Positions 12,507 through 22,625 of a stretch of 64,000 nucleotides of DNA are shown here, piece after piece. Position 1 is the stretch's first letter. Every line of letters starts with the position of its first letter. This stretch comes from Tigriopus japonicus (lineage: Eukaryota > Arthropoda > Copepoda > Harpacticoida > Harpacticidae), in the NCBI GenBank assembly GCA_010645155.1, contig JAAGOF010000064.1, forward strand, positions 1,772,123 through 1,836,122. The letters are read 5' to 3'. Below the pieces are notes generated by a model. It saw only the letters and a program-made list of their open reading frames with translations. It searched no databases and was not told the DNA's origin. The position numbers and the translations under genes were made by a program.

Positions 12507-12695
12507 ATGGCTTTCACTTTCATCCTTCTCGCCTTAAAAGTAGGCCAGGCGTTTACGATTACTATCGTGTTCCCACATTTAAAGTACTTTTCCACTCTCA
12601 GGGGTGGAAAAGAAAACCCAGAGGTTGGCATTGGAGTAGATTTTAGGGCAGGTTCTTTGATTCTTTTGGACCACAAATCTGGTCATCTCATCTGA
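12507..12695 (+). CDS. Candidate small secreted protein ORF
   Basis: A 62-codon frame starting at ATG 12507. The N-terminus MAFTFILLALKVGQA looks like a cleavable signal peptide, and the rest is a short neutral polypeptide ending near LLDHKSGHLI. There are no cysteines and no recognised family. Its 3' end overlaps, tail to tail, the 3' end of a longer minus-strand frame (12683-13219). Only the signal-like N-terminus supports it, since short hydrophobic starts occur by chance. Confidence 0.2.
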   Translation: MAFTFILLALKVGQAFTITIVFPHLKYFSTLRGGKENPEVGIGVDFRAGSLILLDHKSGHLI

Positions 12696-13219
12696 ATGCA
12701 TGGTTTACTCATTTGAACTTGGCAACTGATCAAGAAAACCATCCCATTCCGCTCAACTTTGTGGGAAACTTGAGGATAGAGGAGGAACAAGTCCAGATAG
12801 GAAGATGGGTGTCCAAGTTGTTCTGTTCCAGAAACCTTTGGGCTTGGTCCCAGGTTCCAAACCCACTCACCCACTGGGACGAAGATAGGTGGTGAAAATT
12901 GCCGCGCATAAGCAAAACACAAAAGAGGAGGATCACACTCGAAAAAGGGGACCCAAAAAGACGGATTGGATCGAGAGGGAACGAAAGAAAGGTCCGCCAT
13001 ATTTGGCCTCGAGTGAGAGTTTCTTTTACCAACCACCAAAAAATACCTTTCGACTTCGGCGAGGTCGTCATTGGCAATAAATAATGGGAGTCGTAGAAGT
13101 CCGCCCTGTTTCAAAGCCATTCCAACCATCCAAACAAGTCGACCTCCACTCTGACTTGGAAAAATTGGAATCGTACAAAGACGATGGGATCTGTTATTGA
13201 CAGCGCCAATCATTTGCAT
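12683..13219 (-). CDS. Candidate ORF of 178 residues, unknown function
   Basis: A single uninterrupted minus-strand frame from ATG 13217-13219 to TGA. It is the longest ORF in the first 20 kb. The product has several aromatic- and proline-rich patches (FWVPFFECDPPLLCF, VPVGEWVWNLGPSP) but no recognisable domain, signal peptide or transmembrane helix. A second minus-strand frame (12730-13077) and plus-strand frames are also open here. The length could therefore reflect a stop-poor stretch rather than selection. Confidence 0.25.
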   Translation of the reverse strand: MQMIGAVNNRSHRLCTIPIFPSQSGGRLVWMVGMALKQGGLLRLPLFIANDDLAEVERYFLVVGKRNSHSRPNMADLSFVPSRSNPSFWVPFFECDPPLLCFAYARQFSPPIFVPVGEWVWNLGPSPKVSGTEQLGHPSSYLDLFLLYPQVSHKVERNGMVFLISCQVQMSKPCIQMR

Positions 13220-15429
13220 GAATGAAGCAACTCTGACCGGTTGTTCAAAGTGAACCGAGCAAAAGGAGGGAAAAAGTGGAAATCATTTTTTTTCTCTGAT
13301 CTGAGAGCAACCAAGTAATAAATACTAGTACCATAACTTCATCATCATCGCTTTCTCAGAAACTGACCCGCTTGACTATGAGCGAGTTCCGTTCCATGTC
13401 TCTGTCATAATGGACAATCTCCAGCAACTATCTGACCCATTAGCAAGGTCATTGAGACTCATTAGTATTTACCAGGGATATTTATTACTCCTTCATTCCC
13501 TCTTGGTTCCGTTCCTACTATGTTCAGTCCGAATCAACTTGCTTGGAAGTACAAATTACTGTGGAAGCGCTATATAGTGTGGCCTCCAAACATTATATTC
13601 TGTACGAAGGGGGGATGGTCCTGTTAGTGGGTGTGTGCGAGGAAGTAAGTTCAAATTACTCCCGTTGTACTGGTTTGTGGCTCCCAGGTTGGGTTCTGCC
13701 AGCTGGAAGTTCCAACGAGTAAGACAAGTGCCTGATAATGATCTTCACGACCTGATTTGAGTCTTGAAAGTGGAAACCCAGCCCTGGGCGGGATCCATTG
13801 GGCGGTGGCTTGACGTTGGTCTTTACTTCGCTACAGTTGGAAACTTAGAGACTTCAGTGAGGTTTGCTGCCATTTGAGCGATAACATCTTTTGCGTGTTT
13901 GGCTTGGGATTGACGTTTGCGCCCAGTGCTCAACGGATTAAGCACAGTGTGTATTTGTTTCACCGATAGAAGCCGTTCAACAACGCTCAATGTTACCCTC
14001 AAATAGCCTCTACTTGAAAGTATAGGAATACTAGATTCCTGGAACACACGCTTCAAACAAATAGTGGAAATTCAGAACTTTTACGACGTTTATCGAAATT
14101 ATTTTGAAACTTTTTCATAGCGTTTCTTAAACTTCATGGTGGAACGGTTCTTAATATTTTCAGATTATTTTTTTCTCGACTCAAATAATGAAAAAAATAA
14201 CAAAAATCAATAGTTCTCTTTTTGTGTGCCTCCTGGTCATCACGAAGTACATACCGTACCTAATAACTTTAAAACGTAGCACCACTTGCCATTGGATAAG
14301 ACGCTGACTCTCCTTTCTCGGGTTTTGGAGGTTTTTGGCCATTTGGGTAGTTTTGTATTCTCTTGGAGAAAGTCTTCCGAGGAGAGAAGGCCATGAACAA
14401 TCGAACGCAAAGAAGAAAAGATACAAGGAATGGTTATTGTTCGAACCAGACTATCGGAATGTACCATCGTGTTTTCAGATGGTTTCCCAACCAAGCATCC
14501 CCCATCGAGTCACTCTAGCTTTCTTGTCAAACACGAGCTTCATTATGTATGTTGAACCTAAACCATCACCCATTATTAAACAGGAGAAAAAATGCAGACG
14601 ATACACGGTGTGTTTTGCTTATGTCATTTTACAAGCAACAAGGCTGAATGTCATTTAAAGCCTGTTCTGAAGGTCGCTCATAATATCCGGGAAAAGTCTC
14701 CGATTCTCTCCGCTCCATCCGCCCTCACTCATGCTTAAGTCAATCATAAAAAAATGGATAGCGCAGTTTAGTCGTCTAGTGATGGAGACTTTGAGCAGTT
14801 ATATTTATATATGTGCATGCGCATGTAACTAGTAAGGCCTTGCGTGAGCAACTGAGCATGTATCGATAATCCAGTAGTCACAAACAACAACGATGACGAC
14901 CACTACGTAGAAGAAGAGGAACCAGAAGAAGACGCCTATATGATATCCATAAATTGGGCACAGACGAATAAAGTTATACACACTTTGTGAGCTCTCCTCC
15001 CCTTTTGCTTGGTTCCTCGTCGTTGATGTCTTGCTTTGGCCGAGCCAAGGCTGAAAAAGGGAAATCAAGAAAGTCCTTGCTCGTCTGAAAGAGGGTGTTT
15101 GCCAGTAATCGTATCGATTCCTTGACGCATTTTGATATTCAACATGAGATCCTTCATGAATCTCGGTCCGGTACGTGAAAGTTAAAAGTTCCTGGTTCCT
15201 CTCTAGGGCACACGGCTTAACCTTTTCTATCTTTATTCTTGAAGCCAAAGAGGATCGAGTGTAAGCTTTGAAATCCAGTCTAGTTGGAGGAAGAGACTAA
15301 AGACTCTAGTAGAGACTAATACGCTGGTTGCGGGACCTTTTTGTCTGGTCGTCAAGGTGTCGGCTGATTTGAGAGGAAGGTCCATTGTCAGTGCTTTGGA
15401 GGTTCAGATTCAAATTACAGTGAGTGAAT
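13220..15429. other. Intergenic stretch upstream of the EF-hand gene
   Basis: No supported gene. A plus-strand open frame runs across a gtaagt site near 13643 but has no recognised content. A minus-strand frame (14829-15248) lacks an ATG and ends in a hydrophobic tract. The region presumably contains the promoter of the gene starting at 15430; a TATA box was not identified. Confidence 0.35.
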
Positions 15430-16142
15430 ATGGCGCCTCAAAAAGCAAACACGGGCCGCACAAAAAGTCGAAACAGAGCTTCAGCTTTGGCTAAGGCCTT
15501 TCAAATGGCGGACAAAGACCAAAATGGTTGCCTCAATGAAGAAGAGTTCATTAAGGTTTGGCGAGATCAAGGCGTGAATTTCTCTGAGGAGGCTGGCTCT
15601 GCATTCTTCAGGGAGAAAGATAAGGATATTGACGGACGTATATCTTACGAAGAATTCATCGGAGAGGCAAGGCAAATTTTGTTTACATCAAGTAAGACTA
15701 TTCAATCATTCTAAAGGACCTTCTTTAGCTTACCGAAGTGGAGAAAGTGTGGAGTGCCATTGATCAAGACGAAGATGGCATTATCCATCCGGATGATGTT
15801 AGTCTAGCTTCCCAAAAGTACAAAAAGTCCATTCCGGCCGAAAAAATGGAGGCAATCACTGAGGCCTTTCAAAGTGACGTTATCTCAAACCAGGGCGAAA
15901 TGACGTATGCAGAATTCTGTGGGGTAATGAACGGGCTTAAGTTGTCTTCATCATCGGTTCCTTCTAGTTCCAAAAGATCTAGAACAGGCACAGGAACTCG
16001 CCACGAGCGAGTGGTTCCCAATCTAGAGCGACAAAGATCGGAAGAACCGATCAGTTGGCCGTCCAAGAAATCTGCTACCAGATCCTCCACTGCCAGTTCC
16101 TCGTCCGAAGACAAACGAACTCATTATTCGCGACATTTCTAG
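15430..16142 (+). CDS. EF-hand calcium-binding protein (calmodulin-like N-terminus, Ser-rich tail)
   Basis: Two exons, 15430-15691 and 15739-16142, give a 221-residue protein. The ATG at 15430 has a purine at -3 and G at +4. Exon 1 carries two EF-hand loops with canonical ligand spacing: DKDQNGCLNEEE (about residues 29-40) and DKDIDGRISYEE (about 65-76). Exon 2 carries a third, DQDEDGIIHPDD, with Asp rather than Glu at position 12. A fourth is degenerate, around SDVISNQGEMTYAEF. The last 80 or so residues are rich in Ser, Arg and Lys and look disordered. The intron is 47 bp with a gtaaga donor. The acceptor that keeps phase is the weak ccgaag at 15738; the more pyrimidine-rich ctttag ten bases earlier would shift the frame. 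The protein is probably a cytosolic calcium sensor, and its partner is unknown. Confidence 0.75.
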
Positions 16143-16908
16143 GTGTTTTAAAAAAGTCCATGTCTAATTTGTTCAAATCCGCAAGGTTTTGGATTCCCAA
16201 GGGGATGCGAAAAGTAGATGGAAGAGCCTATTGTGGATTTGATCCCAATGGCAAGCCCTCATAAGATAGATAAATCAAAGCCAATGACAAGAAAAGAGTT
16301 GTCCGTGTTCAAGACCAAGTCGACAACACAAAACAGATATCAGAGCAGAAGGCCGGCGAACCTCGAAGAGATCAAGACGTTTGTTCAGTCCTGGGGAAAT
16401 TTATGACGGGTTATTGTTGTTCACCACAGACCAGACTTTAAAACCTTGAAAGACCAGAAAAAAAACATCATGTTGGCAGATCCAAGGAGATCAAAGCGGA
16501 CAAAGGCCATCATCATGCTCGTTGTCGTGATCATAGCTCGGAGATACAATGCTCATAAAGGAACATACGGTTTTTCACACGTGCTTACGATTCTTGCACA
16601 TAGTACATATGTACAATACTTTCAAGTCCCTTCAAAGTATGTAAACGTAATCTGCCAGAGAACCTCTCTTCATCATTGTATTAATGTTTTCCGAAGATTC
16701 AAAGGATTCACGGCTGTGCCAGATCCAAATCAGACATAAAGACATCCAGAGCCAACATGGGCCACAAAAAGTGGGACGACCTCAAGTGAAAGGATAAAAG
16801 CCGGAGGAAAAAGCCAGTTTGGCGACCCAAATGCCTCTTGTAGTACCACTACTACATATGAGCTCGGCTCTCCTTGAGTCTGTGGCCTAAGAGGATGGGA
16901 CAGCCAAC

Positions 16909-16940
16909 AACCAACCAACCAACCAACCAACCAACCAACC
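16909..16940. repeat. (CCAA)n microsatellite
   Basis: About eight uninterrupted CCAA units, followed by an imperfect continuation (agccaaaagccggccaacc). On the minus strand it keeps a frame open that encodes a VGWL repeat; that ORF is an artefact of the repeat. Confidence 0.85.
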
Positions 16941-19900
16941 AGCCAAAAGCCGGCCAACCATCAGAGCAGATCCAATGTCATGGGGCGAGGTGGAGTAATC
17001 AGTAATTAATTAAACACGACAAAGGGCTAAAAGCGAGAAGCTTTTACCTTTTTATCGACTTGGAATGAAAGAAGAAGAAAAATATATCTTCTAGCCGTTT
17101 CTTGAGAAAGTGAAGCAGATGAGACTCGTGGTAAACCGTTTTATGTCGAAGCGTGAGGTTTTGGCGAAAATGAAGCCATAATGACAATCTCGCCCTCTTT
17201 CTCCTCTCAGACAGCCTCATCAAAAGTCTTTGGGGCAATCTCGTTTCAGTATGGAAGGATTAAGAAAGGGTTCGTTTATTTGCTAATGAGAAAGCTGAGC
17301 CAGATAGAAGAGGACGAAACCAACGAACGTCTTTATGGAACGAAGACTGCGAGTCTCATTATCACTCATTACAATCATAATCACAAAATCTTAGGCAGAA
17401 GCTTTAGTCGCACCAAACAGAAGTTTTCCTTCAAAATAATCCACAATGAATATAAAAAATTTACAGCATACAAAAATTTGTACAACAATAAAGTGCCATA
17501 ATGCGCCCTAAAATGTCCCCCAAAAATTGGGAATGAAACAAACTATAATGAATCATCGGTAACAACGACTAACGATAAATTCCAAAAATTATCTCAAACA
17601 AGACACTGAATTCAAGGACTTTGAAAATATAATTATATTAGGCCAAATGAAACTGTTTCGTCAATCTGTTTAACCACACTCGAGCACAAATGTGTCGCGG
17701 TTTGGCGACTTTTTCTCTCTGGACCTCCATTAACCCTTGTCAGAAAGCGGACGAAGCAGGCTGCTTGTTTTTGTTCCCTTGGCGCTTCATTGAGCTAATG
17801 AGACACCCTCCGAAGCCCTCCTCCTTTGAGTTGGTATTTAACATCCATCCTTCACCCTTGCTCTATCACACTCGCGAAAGAAACAATTCATAGGTGCCAT
17901 GTACAGGGCGCTTTCTACAGACGATTCGCGGTCTCTTATTGTGCAAAGTGTTGGTGGCTCATCTGTCCATGAAGCATTTTCTCTGAGATTTGGAGAACGA
18001 ATGAGACCTACTAGCGAGGGGAGATCTTTACTACAATTTTTCTTCTTCCACTACCCCTCCAATGAAACAATGGAAGCATGTCCCTAATGGCAACGAAGAG
18101 GAAATGATGGCACTCAACTACATCCACGCACACTGGACGAACAGACCAAATCTTCTAGACAAACCGATGGATCACCGAGATATCATTCCAAGAGCAGATT
18201 TTCAAAACAATATTCCATTGACTTGACGGAGGAAGTGACATTGTGATTGGATCGTACCTCTCTGGGAAATGAGAATGGAACAAGATATCAAGGGAGAGAC
18301 ACAAAATGGAGATTTCGGATAAGAAAAGATTGCACCGAGGGGATCAGAGGCCAGCCATTATTGAGTGGTATGAAAGCCGGAAGTGTTGAGAGAGGTTTAT
18401 ATCACTCAGGAAGGACCCGAAGAATTCACTAAGACAATCAGAGCATGAACCTTTTCGGGAGGAACAAACACGCTCAAAGGGGAAGTACCCATGAAGGGCA
18501 CCTCTGGAAATAGAAAATATCAATTGTCGACATATACGTACCAGATTGCTCTGTTCAAGATAACTTTTCCACCAGCTCAAAGGAACACGCTGTTGATAAG
18601 TTAACTTTAAACAACGATCAAGTCAGATTGCCATAGCTAACGTGGTGATGTCGGTTCTTTGTTGTGGCTCTCTAGTAAAAAGAAGTCTACGATGAGTCAT
18701 CGTTTAGATAACATGTTATTGATTGAACCCCCCCTCGCCATATGCATTTTGTTGACGTAACACTATTTAGGTCATTCCATTGAACGTAGTATAATGTACG
18801 TATTTTTGGCCAACGTTAAGCCATTCGCAGTGGGTTAGAGGAGAATCCCACGCGTCCCACGCCAGAAGCATTGAAAAATATGTTCCGTTTCAAAAGCATC
18901 AGTACTAACATGATCTAAAATCAAACTACAAAAATTGCTTCAAACAACTTCTGGTGGTATTTGCACGAGTACCACTCTGACCCTTTGGTGGCTTTAAGTG
19001 GAACCAAGTCATGCTCCTCTTAAAAAGAATTATAACGTTCGCGACCTTTTGATCAAGTTGCCATTTTCGTTGCAAATCGGCCCTGACAGAATGGATCATT
19101 GGCCATCGTTAGTAAGAGGAGAGCCAGAGAGACAACAACGCTCTAAAGACATTGACTTGGAAGCTCCATTCATTACTCCTGGTAGCCAGGCACGCACACT
19201 CAGGGTCTGAAAGGGCCAAAATGGGATCATTGGGAACACTGCATTGATCTGGGTGACCAACATGAATATTGATTCTCTGATCCATAATTCATGCCTTGTT
19301 GGCAACGTGTCCAAAGACTCGTTTCGACTTGCCAGACCTACATACTAGCAGTACTTCCACCACAGTACCAGCTCCAAAGAACCAATGATCCAGCAAACCT
19401 TGCCTGTTAATAACTCCCCTCGGACTCCTCGTTTGCCCTACATATAATTGGAAAAATAAATGGTTCCAATTCAGTGCCGTCTTGCATTAGGGCCAAATTT
19501 GTACACATTTTTTGGTCTAAAAATGTTCTTGCCTGATGTAGGATAAAGGCATTTGGAAAATAATGAAACTAAAGAGATTAACAACACCCATGGATAAACG
19601 GTCCGTACTCTGCGACAAGTGACAACCCTTTTTCATATTGAGAGTGTAAAGTGACAAACAGGGCGGGTTCCGATTGGGTAAATGCCTATGAAGAGGAGGT
19701 AACACGTCCTTAATCAGTCATATTGGACGGTTTCGAGGGCTTGGAAGAGGACTCTGCGCAATACATTTCCATTCCCTGAACGAAGAGACTTTTCCCAAGC
19801 CATCATTTCATTCAAACACACTCTATTTCGATAGAGTGGATGAGAGCGAAAGAGAGAAAGAGTTGTTCATTGAAAGCATTCAAATTCGTTTCAATTCAAA

Positions 19901-20518
19901 ATGTGATGTGTTCATTTGCAACCATGTTTGCTCGAGTACCATAATACCCGGGGCCAAGGGCCATTTTCTTTTTTCCTTCTGTTCTTCCGGGTTAGAGGCA
20001 CATTGGAACAAGATGTAAGAATGTCATTTCATGAGGCAGAAGTCATGATTCTTCGCCAACGAGCCGTAGTATAATGAAAAAATCTGAGCCTCAATCCAGA
20101 TCGATATTTGTTGTCAATTACTTGGTAACTTGGTGTTCAATGCTTCTTCAAATTGTTGGTAAAATGCGCGTCTTTTTTACTGTTTTTGTTTCGAGGTTGC
20201 GATAAATAAATAATGAACTTTTCTCAAATTGTACACGTTTGTTCTAAAAGTTACGATGGTGTAATTTGAGAAGAGCTTTTAAACTAAGTGTAAAGAGACC
20301 AGTGGTAATAATTCAACCCGGCAAACTATTGTGATAAAGAAAGATTCGACCATTTCCTCCCAAAATCTGTTAAAAAGCCTTCAAGAGAGCAAAGCATTTT
20401 ATTTTATACATCCTCATAAAAAGGGAATTAGAAAAAGTGAGGCCTAAGGAAATATTGACTTGGGGCGAATCATTTAATTACCTACCCGTATTTTTGCTCA
20501 AAATTCCTTACTCAACTT

Positions 20519-20542
20519 GCAGCTTAGAAAGCAGCTTAGAAA
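20519..20542. repeat. 12-bp direct tandem duplication
   Basis: The unit gcagcttagaaa occurs twice without a gap. A comparable 11-bp duplication (gtatgaagaga twice) lies at 37926-37947. Confidence 0.8.
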
Positions 20543-21578
20543 GAACAGGCAAAAGTAATCAATCTAATGTTGATTATGATGAAAAGGCTATTTTTTCTGA
20601 TCATATTCTACCTTGACTTCAAATTTTATACGCCAAATGAAGCAATTCCATTTAGAATATAAGATGGGACCAAACTTAGACAAACCTTTCATGTACGTAA
20701 CTCTCGAGATCCGTTTGCTCACATATGTAAGGGTGATTTGGAATCGCTCCTCGCCGTTCATTTGGGCATGTTTTTAGTTTGGGGTTGGGTGGTTGGGACC
20801 TCCTATGGTCAAATTGGTTTTTTTGTTGGACTTCCTGGCCATGAGCCAAATCATGCAGGTCTTAGGATTACCAGTAATGCCCATATCGTGCTAGGAGGTG
20901 ATCGGCTGGAAAATGTGGCCAAAAGAGACCAGCGAAAGCATTTACGCAAGACTTGCTCGTTTTTGTGAGGTTGAGCGCTCTGCAAGACCCGCGCAGATTT
21001 AATAAAATACACTGGTTACCAATGAGACGAATTAAAATAAAATAAAACAAATTAGACCTATGTCATTAACTTGATTATTTTGTTTTTGAATAGCCATGTG
21101 TAGCTACAAACTTAGAACAGAACCCTTTGCTGTACGAAATTTCAGGCAATTGATCAGTTGAGTAGCCCAAGAAGTGCTGAATTCCAACTTAGTATTGCCA
21201 AATTCTTGCCTTTGGTCTAGCTTTCTGATTAGCTGTAAAACTGACCCTCTGAACCATCAATGTTAGTTTCAAGTTATTTTTCAAGCCCTTATGTTGATGT
21301 TCAAATATTGCGCCTGTCTTGTGCCCAAGCAATTTTCAAAGAACATTTATATGGCTATCACACAATTCTCTCTCCCCTTGGGGTCAATACTTTTTAATAA
21401 ATCTCAATACATTTGAGATTTCAGAATCAAGTGTAGTATTGGTTGTTTCTTCAATTGTACTATCGTAAAACCGACATTTTTGTCACCTAACTGACTTTCT
21501 CACAAATCAACACACGTTTGACTGGGTGCTCTTTCGTGCTTAAGTAAAACCTTTGGCCTTATTCTATGATCACTGAAT

Positions 21579-21794
21579 ATGTATATTTCACACAAAAAAA
21601 TCGTAGCGGAACCCAAAAAGACTCAAAATGGGAATAAATGTCAAACTAACGATCTAAGCCGCAATTTTGGCAACATGAGTAAGGTGATAATAGCCTTAAA
21701 ATCAAGAGACTTTGCACCTATTTTGCATTTTGTCAAAGACGGAATTTTGAACTTCGATTTAATTCTTCAATACAACTTATGTTGTTTTGAAATG
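21579..21794 (+). CDS. Candidate upstream exon of the 22-kb orphan gene
   Basis: An ATG-initiated frame of 72 codons that stops being read exactly at a strong donor (gtaagt, 21795) in phase 0. The product is lysine/asparagine-rich, with a hydrophobic end (LILQYNLCCFEM). It could be spliced in phase 0 to the acceptor cattctttcaag directly before ATG 22053. Alternatively, the donor may belong to a non-coding first exon joined to the acceptor ending at 21992 (cttgtttttcag), leaving ATG 22053 as the start. The sequence alone does not decide. Confidence 0.22.
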
Positions 21795-22052
21795 GTAAGT
21801 ATGAAAGTGAAAAACGCGCCATCGAGTCGGTGGCTTTCGGCATGAAATTTATGTTGCAAAATTGATACTTTCTCCTCATGAATCGTCTTTTAAGGGACTT
21901 GACCGGCATTGGGCAGCAAAAATGTAACGGCACGGAACTTTCTCTGTACTTAAAATACGCAACCTCTCAATTCAGTGTGCCTTGTTTTTCAGATGTCCAT
22001 CGTCTAACTCGAACTGCGACAATTTTTTGCTGAAGGGCAACATTCTTTCAAG

Positions 22053-22533
22053 ATGGCCCCGGTGATTGAAAACTATGTTAAAAGCAATCATAACCCGCTC
22101 AGAAGTTCCGATGAGGGAGTATCCATAACCAACAAAACCGAAGACAACTCAACATCATTGGTGTTAACCATCAACGAAAATTTTCTCACGCAATGGTAAG
22201 TGCTTGTGTTCGCGGTTTTGATTGCATATCAAAACAAAAGCTGATCAAATCATTTAGATTTCTCTGACATGCAATTTTTTGCACTTGAAAAATCAAAGAT
22301 CCCATGGGCAAAATTTCTCCCATCTTCTGAAAAACTTGATTTTCGTCGTCAGGCTTTTCCAAAACATTCTCTCTTTTCAAGCCCTAACATATTACATATT
22401 ACAAGATTGTAGAACAGATGTTTTAAAAAATTTAACATTGGGTCAAAAAGGAATGCTCCGCTCTTCGAACATTAAAATTGGTGGCTCCAAGAGAAGTTTT
22501 AGCATGTCACCATGTAAACATGCTCCAAAATAA
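22053..22533 (+). CDS. Candidate two-exon orphan gene, 107 residues
   Basis: Exon 1 is 22053-22195. Its ATG is in a favourable context (caagATGG), it has 47 full codons, and it ends in TG before gtaagt. Exon 2 is 22353-22533. It follows gattttcgtcgtcag, its first base completes a Trp codon, and the frame then stays open for 59 codons to TAA. Phase, donor and acceptor all agree across the 157-bp intron. The product begins MAPVIENYVKSNHNPLRSSD, has several N-glycosylation-type sites (NKT, NST, NLT), a short hydrophobic patch (LFQNILSFQALTYYILQ) and a basic tail. There is no signal peptide and no recognised family. No clear AATAAA follows within a few hundred bases. Exon 1 is short enough to be overlooked by simple ORF searches. 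Confidence 0.4.
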
Positions 22534-22606
22534 GAAGGAGTATTAATTAAGAATTCTTCTGGTAACCTCAATCTTTTAAACTACTTGGTATGATTTGACT
22601 CTTGGG

Positions 22607-22625
22607 TTTTTTTTTGGGGGGGGGG
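22607..22625. repeat. T9/G10 homopolymer junction
   Basis: Nine T followed directly by ten G, then CGG. This is unusual in an AT-rich background and is a likely site of length polymorphism or sequencing error. Confidence 0.8.

Larger units (their letters stand above)
16143..21578. other. Intergenic region, no supported genes
   Basis: Many short frames occur but none has splice support or recognisable content. It contains a CCAA microsatellite at 16909-16940 and a perfect 12-bp tandem duplication at 20519-20542. An AATAAA at about 17489 could serve the EF-hand gene, but it is 1.35 kb downstream of its stop. Confidence 0.4.

Noticed and set aside
16730..16957. Minus-strand ORF with a VGWL repeat
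   Set aside because: It is a direct translation of the CCAA microsatellite.
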